From positions 74,786-138,785 of the forward strand of contig JAVKOQ010000144.1 in assembly GCA_031835245.1 (NCBI GenBank): a stretch of DNA of 64,000 bases. The letters are read 5' to 3'. The notes under the pieces were generated by a model, which searched no databases, was not told the origin of the DNA, and saw nothing but the letters and a program-made list of their open reading frames with translations. The position numbers were made by a program, and so were the translations under genes. Shown here in pieces: positions 33,330 through 44,403 of the stretch. The number at the start of each line of letters is the position of its first letter. Position 1 is the stretch's first letter. Origin of the DNA: Balamuthia mandrillaris (Eukaryota; Discosea; Longamoebia; Balamuthiidae).

Positions 33330-36300
33330 ATGAACGACCAGAGAGGGCGTATGGTTCGTTGTGGTTTTTTCTTTCTTTGCGTCTCTTTTCTTTTGCTTGT
33401 TCATAGTTTGCGGCCGTGAGTGCTCACCTTAGAAATTTCTTGTGGTTTTACCCAACAAGGGCAAAGATGCCGTTGCCCAACGTGGCGTGGACGACTTGGT
33501 GCTGATGCCTAAAATCACCGAACAAGACATTGTAGCAAACTTGCACAAGCGTTACATGAACGATTTGATCTACGTGCGTGCTTTTCTGTTCCTCTCTCCA
33601 CCCCTTTCTTCAACGGAGAAGTTCCCTTTCGCAGCATTCCGCGACTAACATGCAGCCTCTTAAAAAAACAATAGACCAACATCGGACCTGTACTTATTTC
33701 TATCAATCCCTTCAGAAGAATTGAGGCTCTCTACGAGCAAAAATGCTTGTTGTCCTACAGAGGCAGGTTCAGGCACGAGCTGCCTCCTCACGTCTTTGCG
33801 TTGGCCGAAGAGGCCTACCGTGGCGTCAAAGGCGAGGGTGACAACCAATGTGTTATTATTAGGTTGGTAAAGCTTCTTTTGCTTTCAACCAAAGCGAGTT
33901 CCCCCGAAAAAGAAACACTGATGCATACTCTACTACAGCGGGGAGTCTGGAGCTGGTAAGACGGAAGCCTCTAAGCTTGTCATGCAGTATGTAGCAGCTG
34001 TCAGCGGCAACAGCGCTGGTGTAGATTTTGTAAAGCACGTTATCTTGGAGTCCAATCCTTTGTTGGAGGCCTTTGGTAACGCCAAGACGCTCCGTAACAA
34101 CAATTCTAGCCGTTTTGGTAAATACTTTGAAATCAACTTCAACAAAGCGGGCGACCCCTGTGGTGGCAGAATTACCAACTACCTGCTTGAGAAGGTATAT
34201 TTTTTCTGTGAACCATTTCTTTCTCTGCTAGATGCTAAGAACACCTTTTTGTGTTACGCAGTCCCGAATTATCTTCCAAAATGTCGGAGAGAGAAACTTT
34301 CACGTGTTCTACCAACTGCTGATGGGAGCCTCTGACACTGAAGCCAGTACGTTGCTTCTTTGCGAAAAGTTATCTCAGGACCTGAACTGATCGAGCTCGC
34401 TCTATTTGTTTCCTTGTAGACTCACTGCAGTTGTATTCCCCGGAGCACTTTTGGTACTTGTGCCAAAGCCAGTGCTACACTGTGGACGGTATTGATGACG
34501 CCAAAGAGTTTGCGGATACGAGGAATGCCATGAACGTCATGCAAATCCCTCCTGAAGTACAGGCCAACATCTGGCGTCTTGTCGCGGGTATTCTTCACTT
34601 GGGCAACGTAAGCTTCCGCGAAGGTGCCAAGGGTTCTGCTGGTGTTGCTGACGAAAATGGTATGGCTCTTAACTCTGCCTTGAAGATGGAGGTGTTATGT
34701 ATTTATTTACAATTGCTTCTGCTTTCTATTCCAGTTTTGGCTTTGGCATCCCAATTCCTTGGCGTAGAACCATTCGCCCTGCAAAATGCTCTCCTCTTCC
34801 GAGTGTTGAACACGGGTGGTGGTGGTGCCAAGAAGATGTCTACTTATAACGTGCCTCAAAGCGCGGAGCAAGCCGCCTCTGCTCGCGATGCCTTGGCCAA
34901 GACCATTTACTCCAGAATGTTCGACTTTATCGTAGAGCAAGTCAACAGGGCCTTGCAGAGCCAAGGCAGTCAGGCCAGCACCATCATTGGTGTGCTTGAC
35001 ATTTATGGTTTTGAAATCTTCGAGGTATCTTTTCTTCTTACATGCTTCCTGGTTTTCAAGCACAGAAGCCTTACTATCCTCTCTTACGTCCACAGAAAAA
35101 CGGTTTCGAACAATTTTGCATCAACTTTGTAAACGAAAAGCTACAGCAGTACTTCATTGAGCTGACGCTGAAGGCCGAACAAGAGGAGTATGTGTCGGAA
35201 GGCATTCAGTGGACCCCTATCAAATACTTTAACAACAAAGTGGTGTGCGATCTCATTGAGGGCAAGGTACACATTTGCCTTTCCTGTATTATTTTGGGCA
35301 CCAGCACTAAGCTTTTGTATTTTTTTTTTGTAGGTTCCCCCTGGTGTTTTTTCCATGTTGGACGACGTATGCTACACCATGCACTCCCAGACCTCCGGTG
35401 TGGACGTCAAGTTCTTGCAGAAGTGCAGCGGCCAATACAGCAGCCATCCTCACTTTAGAGGCATGAATACTGCTTTCATGATCAAGCATTATGCCGGTGA
35501 TGTACGTGTTTGGCTTCTGTTTTGTTTTTTCGACCATTAATCCTATGTTCCATCACTACAGGTGACCTACGAGGTGGACGGTTTTTGCGAAAAGAACAAG
35601 GACACCCTGTTTAACGACATAATCGAAGTCATGCAAATGAGCAACAACTCGTTGCTGGTATCTTGGTTCCCTGAAGACACGCAACAGCTCCAAAAGAAGA
35701 GGCCTACAACAGCTGGTTTCAAGCTCAAGTCCTCTTGTGGCGAGCTGATGGCTGCGTTGAGCAAGTGTTCGCCCCATTACATCCGTTGCATTAAGCCCAA
35801 CGAAAACAAAGCCTACCACGACTGGGACGAGCAGCGAGTAAGACATCAAGTGCAATACCTGGGTCTGTTGGAAAACGTGCGTGTGAGAAGAGCAGGTTTC
35901 GCCTACCGTGCCCCATTCGACCGCTTCCTGAAGCGTTACAAGAAGTTATCCAACAAGACGTGGGGTGTGTGGGGAGAATGGTCTGGCGCTCCTCTTGACG
36001 GCTGCAAGGCCCTTCTCGCCGATCTGGGTCTGGACAACCAGCAGTGGCAACTGGGCAGGACTAAGGTCTTTATCCGCCACCCCGAGACCCTCTTCTTCCT
36101 GGAAGAGTGCTTGGACAGGCGAGACTATGACTGCGCCCTCCGTATCCAGAAGGCTTGGAAGCACTGGAAGTCTCGCAAGCACCAGCTCGAGCAGCGCAAG
36201 TTTGCCGCTGACCTGCTCAAGGGCAAGAAGGAAAGACAAAGGCTCAGCGTCAACCGCAAGTACGAGTTTGACTACATCAGCTACGATTGTAACTTCCCTC

Positions 36301-37452
36301 TGCAGGACTGTGTTCGTGGAAGCGGCACCAAGGGTTTGCTTATTTTATGGTGTTTTTTTGCGCTACATACTCACCATTCAATTATTGTTAACTCAAACAG
36401 AGGCCACCGCCTTCTCCGATCAATGTCTCGTGTTGAACAGGCGTTGCCAGCCAGAAAGGAGAGACATCATAGTGACGGACCAAGCCGTTTACTTTACTCA
36501 GCGCCGCAAGCGGTCCGGACAAATGACCTACGTGCTCAAGCGGCGAGTCCCTCTCACCAGCATCGGAGGCCTCAGTCTGAGCTCCCTGCAAGATAACTTT
36601 GTTGTGCTGCACGTACCTAGCGAATATGACACTGTCTTTGAAAACGAGAGGAAAACGGAGTTGATCACCATCATCCTTGAGAATTACAAATTGGCAACTG
36701 GCCGTGACCTTCAATGCAACTTCACCGACAGAATCCAGTACAAGGCCTCCAACAAAGCTCAGCGAGAGTTGGTGTTCACCAAGAACGAATCGGCCTCTTC
36801 CCAACCTTCCTTGAAGAAGAGTCGTCACACCTTGACCGTAGGCATTGCCACCGGCCTTCCTAAGGAGACTGACTCCTCCCCACCCAACTTTGGTGGTGGT
36901 TTTGGGGGTGGTGCTGCCCGCGGCGGCTTCGGCGGAGGTGGAGCAACTAGAGGAGGTGGTGCTGCTCGTGGCGGCGGTGCTGCTCGTGGTGGCGGTGCTG
37001 CTCGTGGAGGTGCCATGGGTGGTGGCGGTGGTGCCCCTCCAGCCATGGGCGGTGGTGGCATGCCTCAAATGGGAGGCGGCGGTGCTGCGCCAGCTATGGG
37101 CGGTGGTGCTCCTGCTATGGGCGGTGGTGCTGCCCGCGGCGGCGGTGCTGGAGGTATGCGCGGAGGTGGTCCCCGCGGTGGTGGCGGGGGCGGCATGCGC
37201 GGTGGCCGTGGCGGTCCTGCCGGTAGAGGAGGACGTGGCGGTGGCCCAGGTGGCCCAGGCCCGGCGGCAGCAGCTCCACCTCCACGACCCCAAGCAAAAG
37301 CCCTGTACGACTATGATGCTCAAACGGATGACGAGCTAAGCTTCAGAGAAGGAGACGTGATATTCATCGTGCAGAAGGACCCAGGAGGCTGGTGGGAGGG
37401 AGAGATGAATGGACGGCGTGGATGGATCCCTGCCAACTATGTGCAGGAGTAA
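33330..37452 (+). CDS. long-tailed class I myosin heavy chain
   Basis: About eleven exons, roughly 1,160 residues. The motor domain has P-loop [12 protein letters not shown], switch [11 protein letters not shown], switch [11 protein letters not shown] and an actin-loop region. The TEDS position is Ser in KKMSTYNVP, 16 residues before DALAK, the site that PAK-type kinases phosphorylate in amoeba myosin I. One IQ-like helix ([17 protein letters not shown]) precedes a lipid-binding TH1 domain (36.2-36.8 kb), a Gly/Ala/Arg/Pro-rich TH2 tail (36.9-37.3 kb) and a C-terminal SH3 ([32 protein letters not shown]). It is an actin motor at plasma membrane and endosomes, in phagocytosis and macropinocytosis. 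Exon 1 is only MNDQRGRM and was chosen because it joins in phase to [16 protein letters not shown]. Confidence 0.93.
36890..37260. repeat. GGT/GGC-rich coding repeat (myosin TH2)
   Basis: Repeated GGTGGTGCTGCCCGCGGCGG-like units encode GGGAARGG and GGGAPAMG repeats in the myosin tail. Confidence 0.85.
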
Positions 37453-37875
37453 TGGATTGCTGGATGGACCGCTTTGGCCTTTTATTCTCCTTTTCTTCTC
37501 TCGCATTTGCTGTTAAGTGGGGAGGAGCTGTGTTGTATTTCGTTCTAGATTACTTTTTAACATCACCCTTTTTGGATTCAAATTCCACACACATTGCTAG
37601 TTGTTTTTTTAACTCTTGCTGAGAATGAAAAGGTATTTTTGATGCACCTGTCGTGTGGCGTTGAACAGGTTACCCCCTAGAAGAGGCGCCAGAGGTTGTG
37701 GTTTGAATGCTCCTTACAGGAGTTGGCAACCTTCCCTCCCACAGCAGCGGTCTCTGGAATGGAGGAAACACTTTATAAATAACTACAAAAGAAGAAAAGC
37801 AGACAGGCAGAGAAGGAGAAAAATAAACAGCAAGCCCACGCCCCGCTGTCCATCCAAAGCAGCTTGAAATACGTT
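37453..37875. other. convergent 3' intergenic
   Basis: Between the stops of myosin I and the ACE-like gene. No gene or repeat family seen. Confidence 0.65.
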
Positions 37876-40360
37876 TTACTCGTCCTTGTCAACAGGGACC
37901 ATTTCGTAGCTGCGTATGTTGGTGAACTCATAAGCAGTTGGGTTGGCACCCCTCCGCTCCCGCCATATGTAAAGGGCCAGCAGAGCAACGGCCGCCACAC
38001 AAAACAGCACAAAGATTACGATAACAGCCGCCTTTCTGCCAACCGGCTGAATGGTGGAGGGAGGTTGTGATAGGCTTGCTGCCTTCCACGCGCATGTTGT
38101 GTTTTTGTTTTTGGTATGCAACCAGGTCCTCAGCTCCTCGAAGTACTTTAGTAGAGGCTTGGCTGACATATCGTGAGGTCTTTTTCGATCACCTAATAGT
38201 TTGGCCAATGCCTCAGGCCAAGGCTCGCTTGCACCCATTGCTAACATTTCCTGGAAGAGTACATCGTTTAGGGCGAGAGAGAGAGAGAGAGAGGCAGCAA
38301 ACCTTCAACTTAGCTCCAGCAACTGTAGAACCGTTTATGGAGCAAAGGTGAAGGGGTTCAGCGATGTTGGCAGCCTTGCAGAGAGCCTCGTGAAACTGGA
38401 ACTGCAAGATATGGGCTAGAAAATAGCGCATGTAAGGTGTATTGGCTGGGATATGGTACTTGGCGCCAGCATCGAACAATGTCTCGTTTTGCTCACGGCC
38501 AGCTTTGGTTTGCTCTATGGGAGGTACAATGCCCTGATACTCGTAGCGCAGCTTCCACCACAACTGATTGTAATCTTGTTCTGATGCTTCTCCATTGAAA
38601 ACCTTCCATCTCCACACGTCAACCAGCAGCCCAAACGGTAAGAAGGCCACCTTTTTCAACGCCATCGCCAACAATTGTTGAGTAGTATTACTTTCTGCAG
38701 TATCGTTTAAAAGACCAAGTCCTTGCAAGTACTCTGGCGTTATACTTAGTGCCATTGTATCTCCAATGCCTGATATGTGGGACGATGAAATCAATAAAAA
38801 AGAGTGGATAGTCCAATGAAATGAAGTTTACCACATACCTTCATGGAAGCCGTCATTGGCCCCAGAACGGAAGAGATAGGGCTGGGTGGCGTATTGAGTG
38901 TAGTAAAAAATGTGGCCCAATTCATGATGCAGCGTTTCAAAGTCCTCCCCCGTCTTGGTGATACACATTTTCAAGCGTACATCAGTTGTGTCATCTTCAG
39001 CTTGTCCTAGGTCCCACGCAGAGGCATGGCATACCACATCTCTGTTATCGGGCTTCAAGAAGAGGCTGTTATCCCAGAAGCTGGGGGGCAGCGGATCCAA
39101 TCCCAAATTTGTGAAAAAATCGTGGGCAGCGTGCACCATATCCGCTTCGTTCCACTTGGCCAATTGTGGAGTGATATCTAGAGAAGGGTTGACTAAGTCG
39201 TACTGCAAGTTACTCCAATCTTGTGCCCACATCTACATTTGGTGTTAAGTTGAAAAAGCACCAGTTAGTTAGTTAATTGATACCCAACAAGCAAACTCAG
39301 GAATGGGAAAGAACAAGAACTAAGAGATGAGGCGGCAATGCATTACGTTGCCAAGAAGATGAGCAGGGATGGCTCCGTTCGGTGGAAATTTGTCAGCCCC
39401 ATAGCGTTGAACCAGCTGACTACGAACATAGCAGTGGAGATCCTCGTAGAGTGGCTTAACATCATCCCACAGTCGTTCTATCATTTCCACGAATTCTTGC
39501 GGCTCCATGTCATACCCACTTCTCCAAAGGTCTCCTATTCATTTTACAGCAAAATGGAATGGCTAAAGATGAACAAAACTTTGAAACAAAAAAAAAAGGG
39601 GTGAAGAAGCCATGGGGTAGGAGAGCACAACCAGTGTCGTCGAAGCCCATTTGGCGGGCACCGTCGTTAGAGAGGTTCACAAACTGAGAGTAAAGAGGAC
39701 GCATCTCCCGTGACACATTCCTCCAAGCGACCCACATGTCCAACAGACAGTCATAGTCGGTGGAGTGGGCCATCCGCCAAGAGAGCTCCTCCAGGTCCAC
39801 CTTTTCTTCCTGCGCTTCCCCTTCTCTCTTCTCGTTCCCTGAAGGAGAGGTGCACGAAGCGGGCAATGGCACTTTGGCAGCGCCGTAGATGCCTTCCATC
39901 TTCGAGATCAGCTCGCTCAGTTGTTTTTGCTTCTTCTCCTCGTCGAGAAGAGGGATGGTCACGCGCCGCAACAGCTCCACTTGCCTGCGCGGCCCGTCTG
40001 AGCCCGAGGCCTTGGCCTTCGTGATGTAGGCGGAGGCGTTGCGGATGGCCTCAGCAAGGTAACTCAGCAGCTCTTGCTCGGCCATCACTGCTGCCTCAGA
40101 GTTGTGGGTAGTGAGGTTGGTGGCGTACTTCCATTGCGCGAGGCCTGCATTGCGGCTCAGCTTGCTGAGCTGGTCGTTCACCTCCTCCAACCACTTTTCT
40201 AGAGAGGGCTTTTTGCCTGCTTCTGCTTCTGCTCCTGCTCCTGCTTTTGCTTCCCCACCGATACCAGTGGTGCTGCTTGCACACAACAAAATGAGGAAGA
40301 AGATGCAGCACCCCCACCAAACCATTCTTCCGCCACCACCACCCAGACCACCCAGACCCA

Positions 40361-40393
<33 letters not shown>

Positions 40394-40394
40394 T
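37876..40394 (-). CDS. ACE-family (M2) peptidyl-dipeptidase, membrane anchored
   Basis: Five exons: 40394 to about 39632, about 39526-39352, 39232 to about 38836, about 38768-38304, and about 38249-37876, giving roughly 730 residues. An N-terminal poly-Ala stretch precedes a signal-anchor-like span ([16 protein letters not shown]). The M2 zinc site is complete: HHELGH (HEXXH) with the third ligand in GFHEGIGD. Flanking signatures are [17 protein letters not shown] and [21 protein letters not shown]-terminal span ([20 protein letters not shown]) gives a type I ectoenzyme with a short cytosolic tail. ACE enzymes remove C-terminal dipeptides from peptides outside the cell. Animal ACE has HEMGH; Leu here is a mild variant. 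The natural substrate in a protist is unknown. Confidence 0.9.
40360..40392. repeat. (GCT)n poly-Ala tract
   Basis: Triplet repeat encoding the N-terminal poly-Ala of the ACE-like peptidase, right after the start codon. Confidence 0.8.
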
Positions 40395-40646
40395 CCTCCT
40401 CCTTTCCTCCTCCTAGTGCTGCTTGCTGTGTGCTCTTCACCCGTCGACAAAAAACCCGGCGAAAAAAAGAAGAAAAGGAAAACAACAACAACCAACAACA
40501 ACAACAAGAACAACCAGAACAACAAGCAGAACAAGAAGAAAACAAATAAGAAGAGGGGAAGCGGGAAGCGGGAAGCGAACAAGCACAGAAGAGCTGCTGC
40601 CATACACACACGCATACCCCAAATAAGCCATAACCAGCCACGCTCT
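40395..40646. promoter_or_regulatory. shared divergent promoter, ACE-like / kanadaptin
   Basis: 252 bp between divergent ATGs. It is A/C-rich with AAC units at about 40480-40540, and no TATA box was seen. Confidence 0.5.
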
Positions 40647-43255
40647 ATGCAGCAACAACTTGAACAGAAGCCGCAGCGTGAACATGAGAAGGAAGAGGGG
40701 GAGGGCCACTCCTCCTCCTCCTCCCCTCCCAAACCAACCCCACCGCCCGCTGAAAGACAGGCCATAGCAATGCCACCCCCCTCCGCGGTGATGGCGCCGC
40801 CTTCCGCCGTCTCCGCTAAGCGTGGCCCAAAGGTAGCACCTCCAGACTCACCATCTTCTTCAAACAGCGCCAGCTCTCCTTCTGCAACAAGTGGAGGTGA
40901 TGACGAGCCCTCGTTGGCAACCTTTGTGCCTTCCTATCGACCGCCTGCATGGAGCAGCAACCCTCCTTATGACTACCAACTGGAGGTTTGAGCAGCCCAC
41001 ATTTACTCTTCTCTCTCTCCTTCTCTCTCTCTCTCTCTCTCCCTCTCCCTCTCGTTTCCAGCATGTACTGACCGCCGTTCTCTCCTGCCAGGTAGTGAAA
41101 GGAGGTGCCATCATTGAGACGATAGACGTAAGTGAGAAGGACTACTGGCTCATTGGCCGACAACCTGGCTGTAACCTCCTCATGCAGCACCCTAGCCTCT
41201 CCCGACAGCACGCCGTGCTTCAACACAGACAAGACGGCTCCGTTTTCCTCTATGACTTGGGTACCGTCTTTCGCTACTCTGCTTCCTTGTCCTTCACTGC
41301 TTCTCTTCTCTCTTCTCTTCTCTCTTCTCTTCTCTCTTCTCCTCTCTTCTCCTCTCTTCTCTCTTCTCTCTTCTCTCTTCTCTCTTCTCTCTTCTCTCTT
41401 CTCTCTTCTCTTCTTCTCTCATCTCCTCTCTTCTCCTCTCTTCTCCTCTCTTCTCTTCTTCTCTCTTCTCTTCTTGTTCTTGTTCTTGTTCTTGTTCTTG
41501 TTCTTGTTCTTGTTCTTGTTCTTCTTCTTGTTCTTCTTCTTCTTCTTCTTCTTCTTCTTCTTCGCTTTTCTAACAACTTGGTGAAGGCAGTACGCATGGT
41601 ACCTTCATCGGCAAAACCAAGCTTAAAGCACACCGGTATCATCTGCTTCGGATAGGGGATATGGTAAAGTTTGGAGCCTCTACACGGTTTTACATACTTA
41701 AAGGTTCCGAGGAAGCGACCGAGGAGGAAGAAAAACGCCTCCTTGCTGCCAAGCTTCGTGCACAACAGCGAGAACAACGGATGCAGACTCAACAACAAAC
41801 TGTCAGTGATGAAGAGGACGGCTGTGGCTGGTTCGATACTACTCTGTACCTATTGGTTGACGGGAAATGCTAACATTTCTATTGGTCTGTTTTTCTTCTG
41901 TCACAAAGGGGAATGGGTTCTTCGGATGACTCTTGGGCAGCAGAGTACGAAGCGGAGGAGGAGCGCAAACTTCTACGACAAAATGCCAAAGACAAAGCGC
42001 ACGCTGCCGCTGCTAGTGGAAGCGCAGAGGAAACACTATTTTCTGGCACTACTGCTGAAGCAAAAGGTATTACTCTCTCTCTCTCTCTCTCTCTCGACAT
42101 ATTAATTGAGCGTCCTCTTCCCTGGAACTAAAATTGCCGATGGTATAGCATTCTTAAGGCAACATAGAGAAGCAGCCAAAGAACAAAAACGAGGCAAACG
42201 AGGAAAGAAGAAGCAGAACGAGCCCAAAGCAGCCCCAGAAGGAGAAGATGCAGGCGCGGAAGCAACCGAAGACACAGAAAAAGATGAGCGAGATGCTCAC
42301 TTAATTGCTTTATATGGCACCACCAAAGACGTTGTCTACAATTCATTTGATGATGACGATAGCTTCTACGACAGAACAACTGGTTTGTAGTGTTCTCGTC
42401 GCATATTCTTTGTTTGTTTAATGCTAACCGAACTCAACTAAAGGAAGAGGAGCTACACCATCCACTCGTGGCTGTGCTGCAAGTACAGCTCGAGCGCGTA
42501 AAGCCGGTAATGCTTCAGCTGGAGAAACCCTGGAAACATTGATGGCAAAGAAAGCGGTACTTCTCGCCCAACAAGAAATGCTGCAAGCGGAGGTAGAGGA
42601 AGAAACACAAAGCAACAAGGCCCCAAATGAAGACGAGGATGACTCTCTGGAGAGTTACATGCAAGGGTTAGAGCAGCAACAGAAACTTGAGAAAACAGTT
42701 AAAAAGAAGGACCTTCTACACGAAATCGCAGAGGAGCTCAAGAAAGTGGACCGCTTGCTGGAGATTGCCCAACCTGCACTTAATCGCCTAGGTCGTTCCT
42801 CTTCCTCTGTGGGTGCTGCTGCTGCCAAGAATTCCACAGAGGCGGCTGTAACCACGGCAACAGGACAACCCTTTGCAGGGAGTATCGCTGCTGATGTAGA
42901 ACGTTTGAAGCAAGAATACCTACGCGAACAAGCCAGAAAGGGCAAAGCCAAGTTATCACCAACACGCCACTCTGATGATGTGGCTGAGGTGAAGGAGCAG
43001 CAGATTGAATCTAGCAGAAAGCGACGTCGGCGAAACAAACAAACTAAACATACACCACAAGGCGATGCGGAAGCAGGAGAGGAAGGGGCAGAGGGTGAAC
43101 AACGACGGCAGCGACCACGCACTACTCCTGCTGTGAGGTATGATGACGAGGTGGAGGTAGAAGAAGCAGGCGGAGCCGCCTACTCTGAATGGATACCTCC
43201 CACTGGCCAGAGTGGAGATGGCACCACACAGCTCAACCGCCTCTTTGGCTACTAG
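40647..43255 (+). CDS. SLC4A1AP: kanadaptin (SLC4A1AP) FHA-domain nuclear protein
   Basis: Six exons: 40647-40985, 41093-41260, 41587 to about 41830, about 41909-42066, 42148-42384, and 42444-43255, about 650 residues. A disordered N-terminus precedes PPYDYQLE and an FHA domain (DYWLIGRQPGCNLLMQHPSL, SRQHAVLQ, and YDLGSTHGTFIGK, which is rebuilt across an intron). Long charged coiled segments follow. The C-terminus YSEWIPPTGQSGDG..LNRLFGY matches the kanadaptin end. FHA domains bind phosphothreonine. Kanadaptin is a conserved nuclear, spliceosome-associated protein whose role is still unclear. The start is the first in-frame ATG. Confidence 0.87.
41290..41572. repeat. TCTTC / TTCTTG microsatellite, about 280 bp
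   Basis: TCTCTTC units, then TTCTTG hexamers, then TTC triplets, filling the intron that splits the kanadaptin FHA domain. The first part is near the reverse complement of the AGAAG repeat at 5.8-6.05 kb. Confidence 0.9.
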
Positions 43256-44403
43256 CCATTGCCCTCTTCAGTTATTGCCTTCTACAATGATTGATCGTTG
43301 AGATAACAAAGAATGGGTTCACACCTCAAAAGCGTTTAAACAAAGCATTGCGCAGGTTCGTTTTGTTTACTGCTGTGAAAGTTTGCCATTCCTCTTCTTC
43401 TGACCCACAACGCGTTCTTGTTCGCAGATTTCGGTTGTGTTGTTGCGGAAGGAACGGTCACGGGATGGCAGCCAGAGGATCAAAAAGAGTGTCCCGATAA
43501 GTTCCACCACAATAAGCACAGCAAAGACCCAAAAAAAATGAGTAATGGCGACCGCAAGGGGGGCTCTTCCTCCCGTTTAATTTGGTGTGAATGGCAATAA
43601 TGCAACTCGTTATATATATTATTATACATAAATTAATTGGAGGGAGTTTGCCCCCTTATTTTTTCAGCGGGGGGAGGGAGAGGGAGAGGTTAAAAAAAAC
43701 TTGCAAACAGGTGTGGCCCAACCCGACCTGCCCTTTGGGGGAAACAAAAAGTCCCTCTCTTCCTTTTCCACCACCACCACCACTATTAACTCCCCCGCGG
43801 CCACCACTCCCCGCGCTTCCGACCCTCCCACCCTACTCGAACACCCGCTCTGCTAACAACCTCCCAGGGGAGGGGCATTACCCTTTTCGGCAGACGAAAG
43901 AAATAGCCGGCACCCTCACAGGAGGAGGAGGAAGCTTTGCCACACAACGCACGATCGGGAAGCCGCCGCCCCTGTGTTGCCTGTTGTCTTTGTTGTGGCA
44001 ACGTAGCCAAGTAACCAAGCAAAGGCAGCAGCTACTGCAGGCAAAACGCACAACGCAGAGGAGGCCTGAAGGAAGCGAGCCAAAGCCCGAAAAAAAAAAA
44101 GGAAAGAAAGGAAAAAGAAAAAGAGAACGGGGAGAAAAAAAAAACGTGGCGTAACCAAAGCACAGTTATTGGATCCTTACGAAAAAGCATCCGTAGCAGG
44201 CCGAGGCCGATCGACCAGGAATAGCGGTCCTCTACCGCCCTTTTCCTTCATCACTCATTTCCCTTCTTCTCCTTCTTGTTTTTTCCCTCCTACAACGCCG
44301 GTTAGGCAAACCTCAAGCTCAACAACGGCAACCACAACACAACAGAAGGCTGCTTCCCAGGAGAAGCATAAAGAACAAACGAAGCAAAGTAGTCAAAAAG
44401 AAT
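43256..44403. other. 1.15-kb intergenic
   Basis: Begins with the kanadaptin 3' end. A weak spliced frame (43310-43354 joined to about 43428) has no ATG. The rest is A/C/G-rich leader sequence of the LRR-PP2C gene, with an AT run at 43610-43640. No gene supported. Confidence 0.55.

Noticed and set aside
43310-43600. Possible small spliced gene (ITKNGFTPQKRLNKAL.. joined after CGCAG)
   Set aside because: Good splice signals but no in-frame ATG; better explained as kanadaptin 3' UTR or chance.
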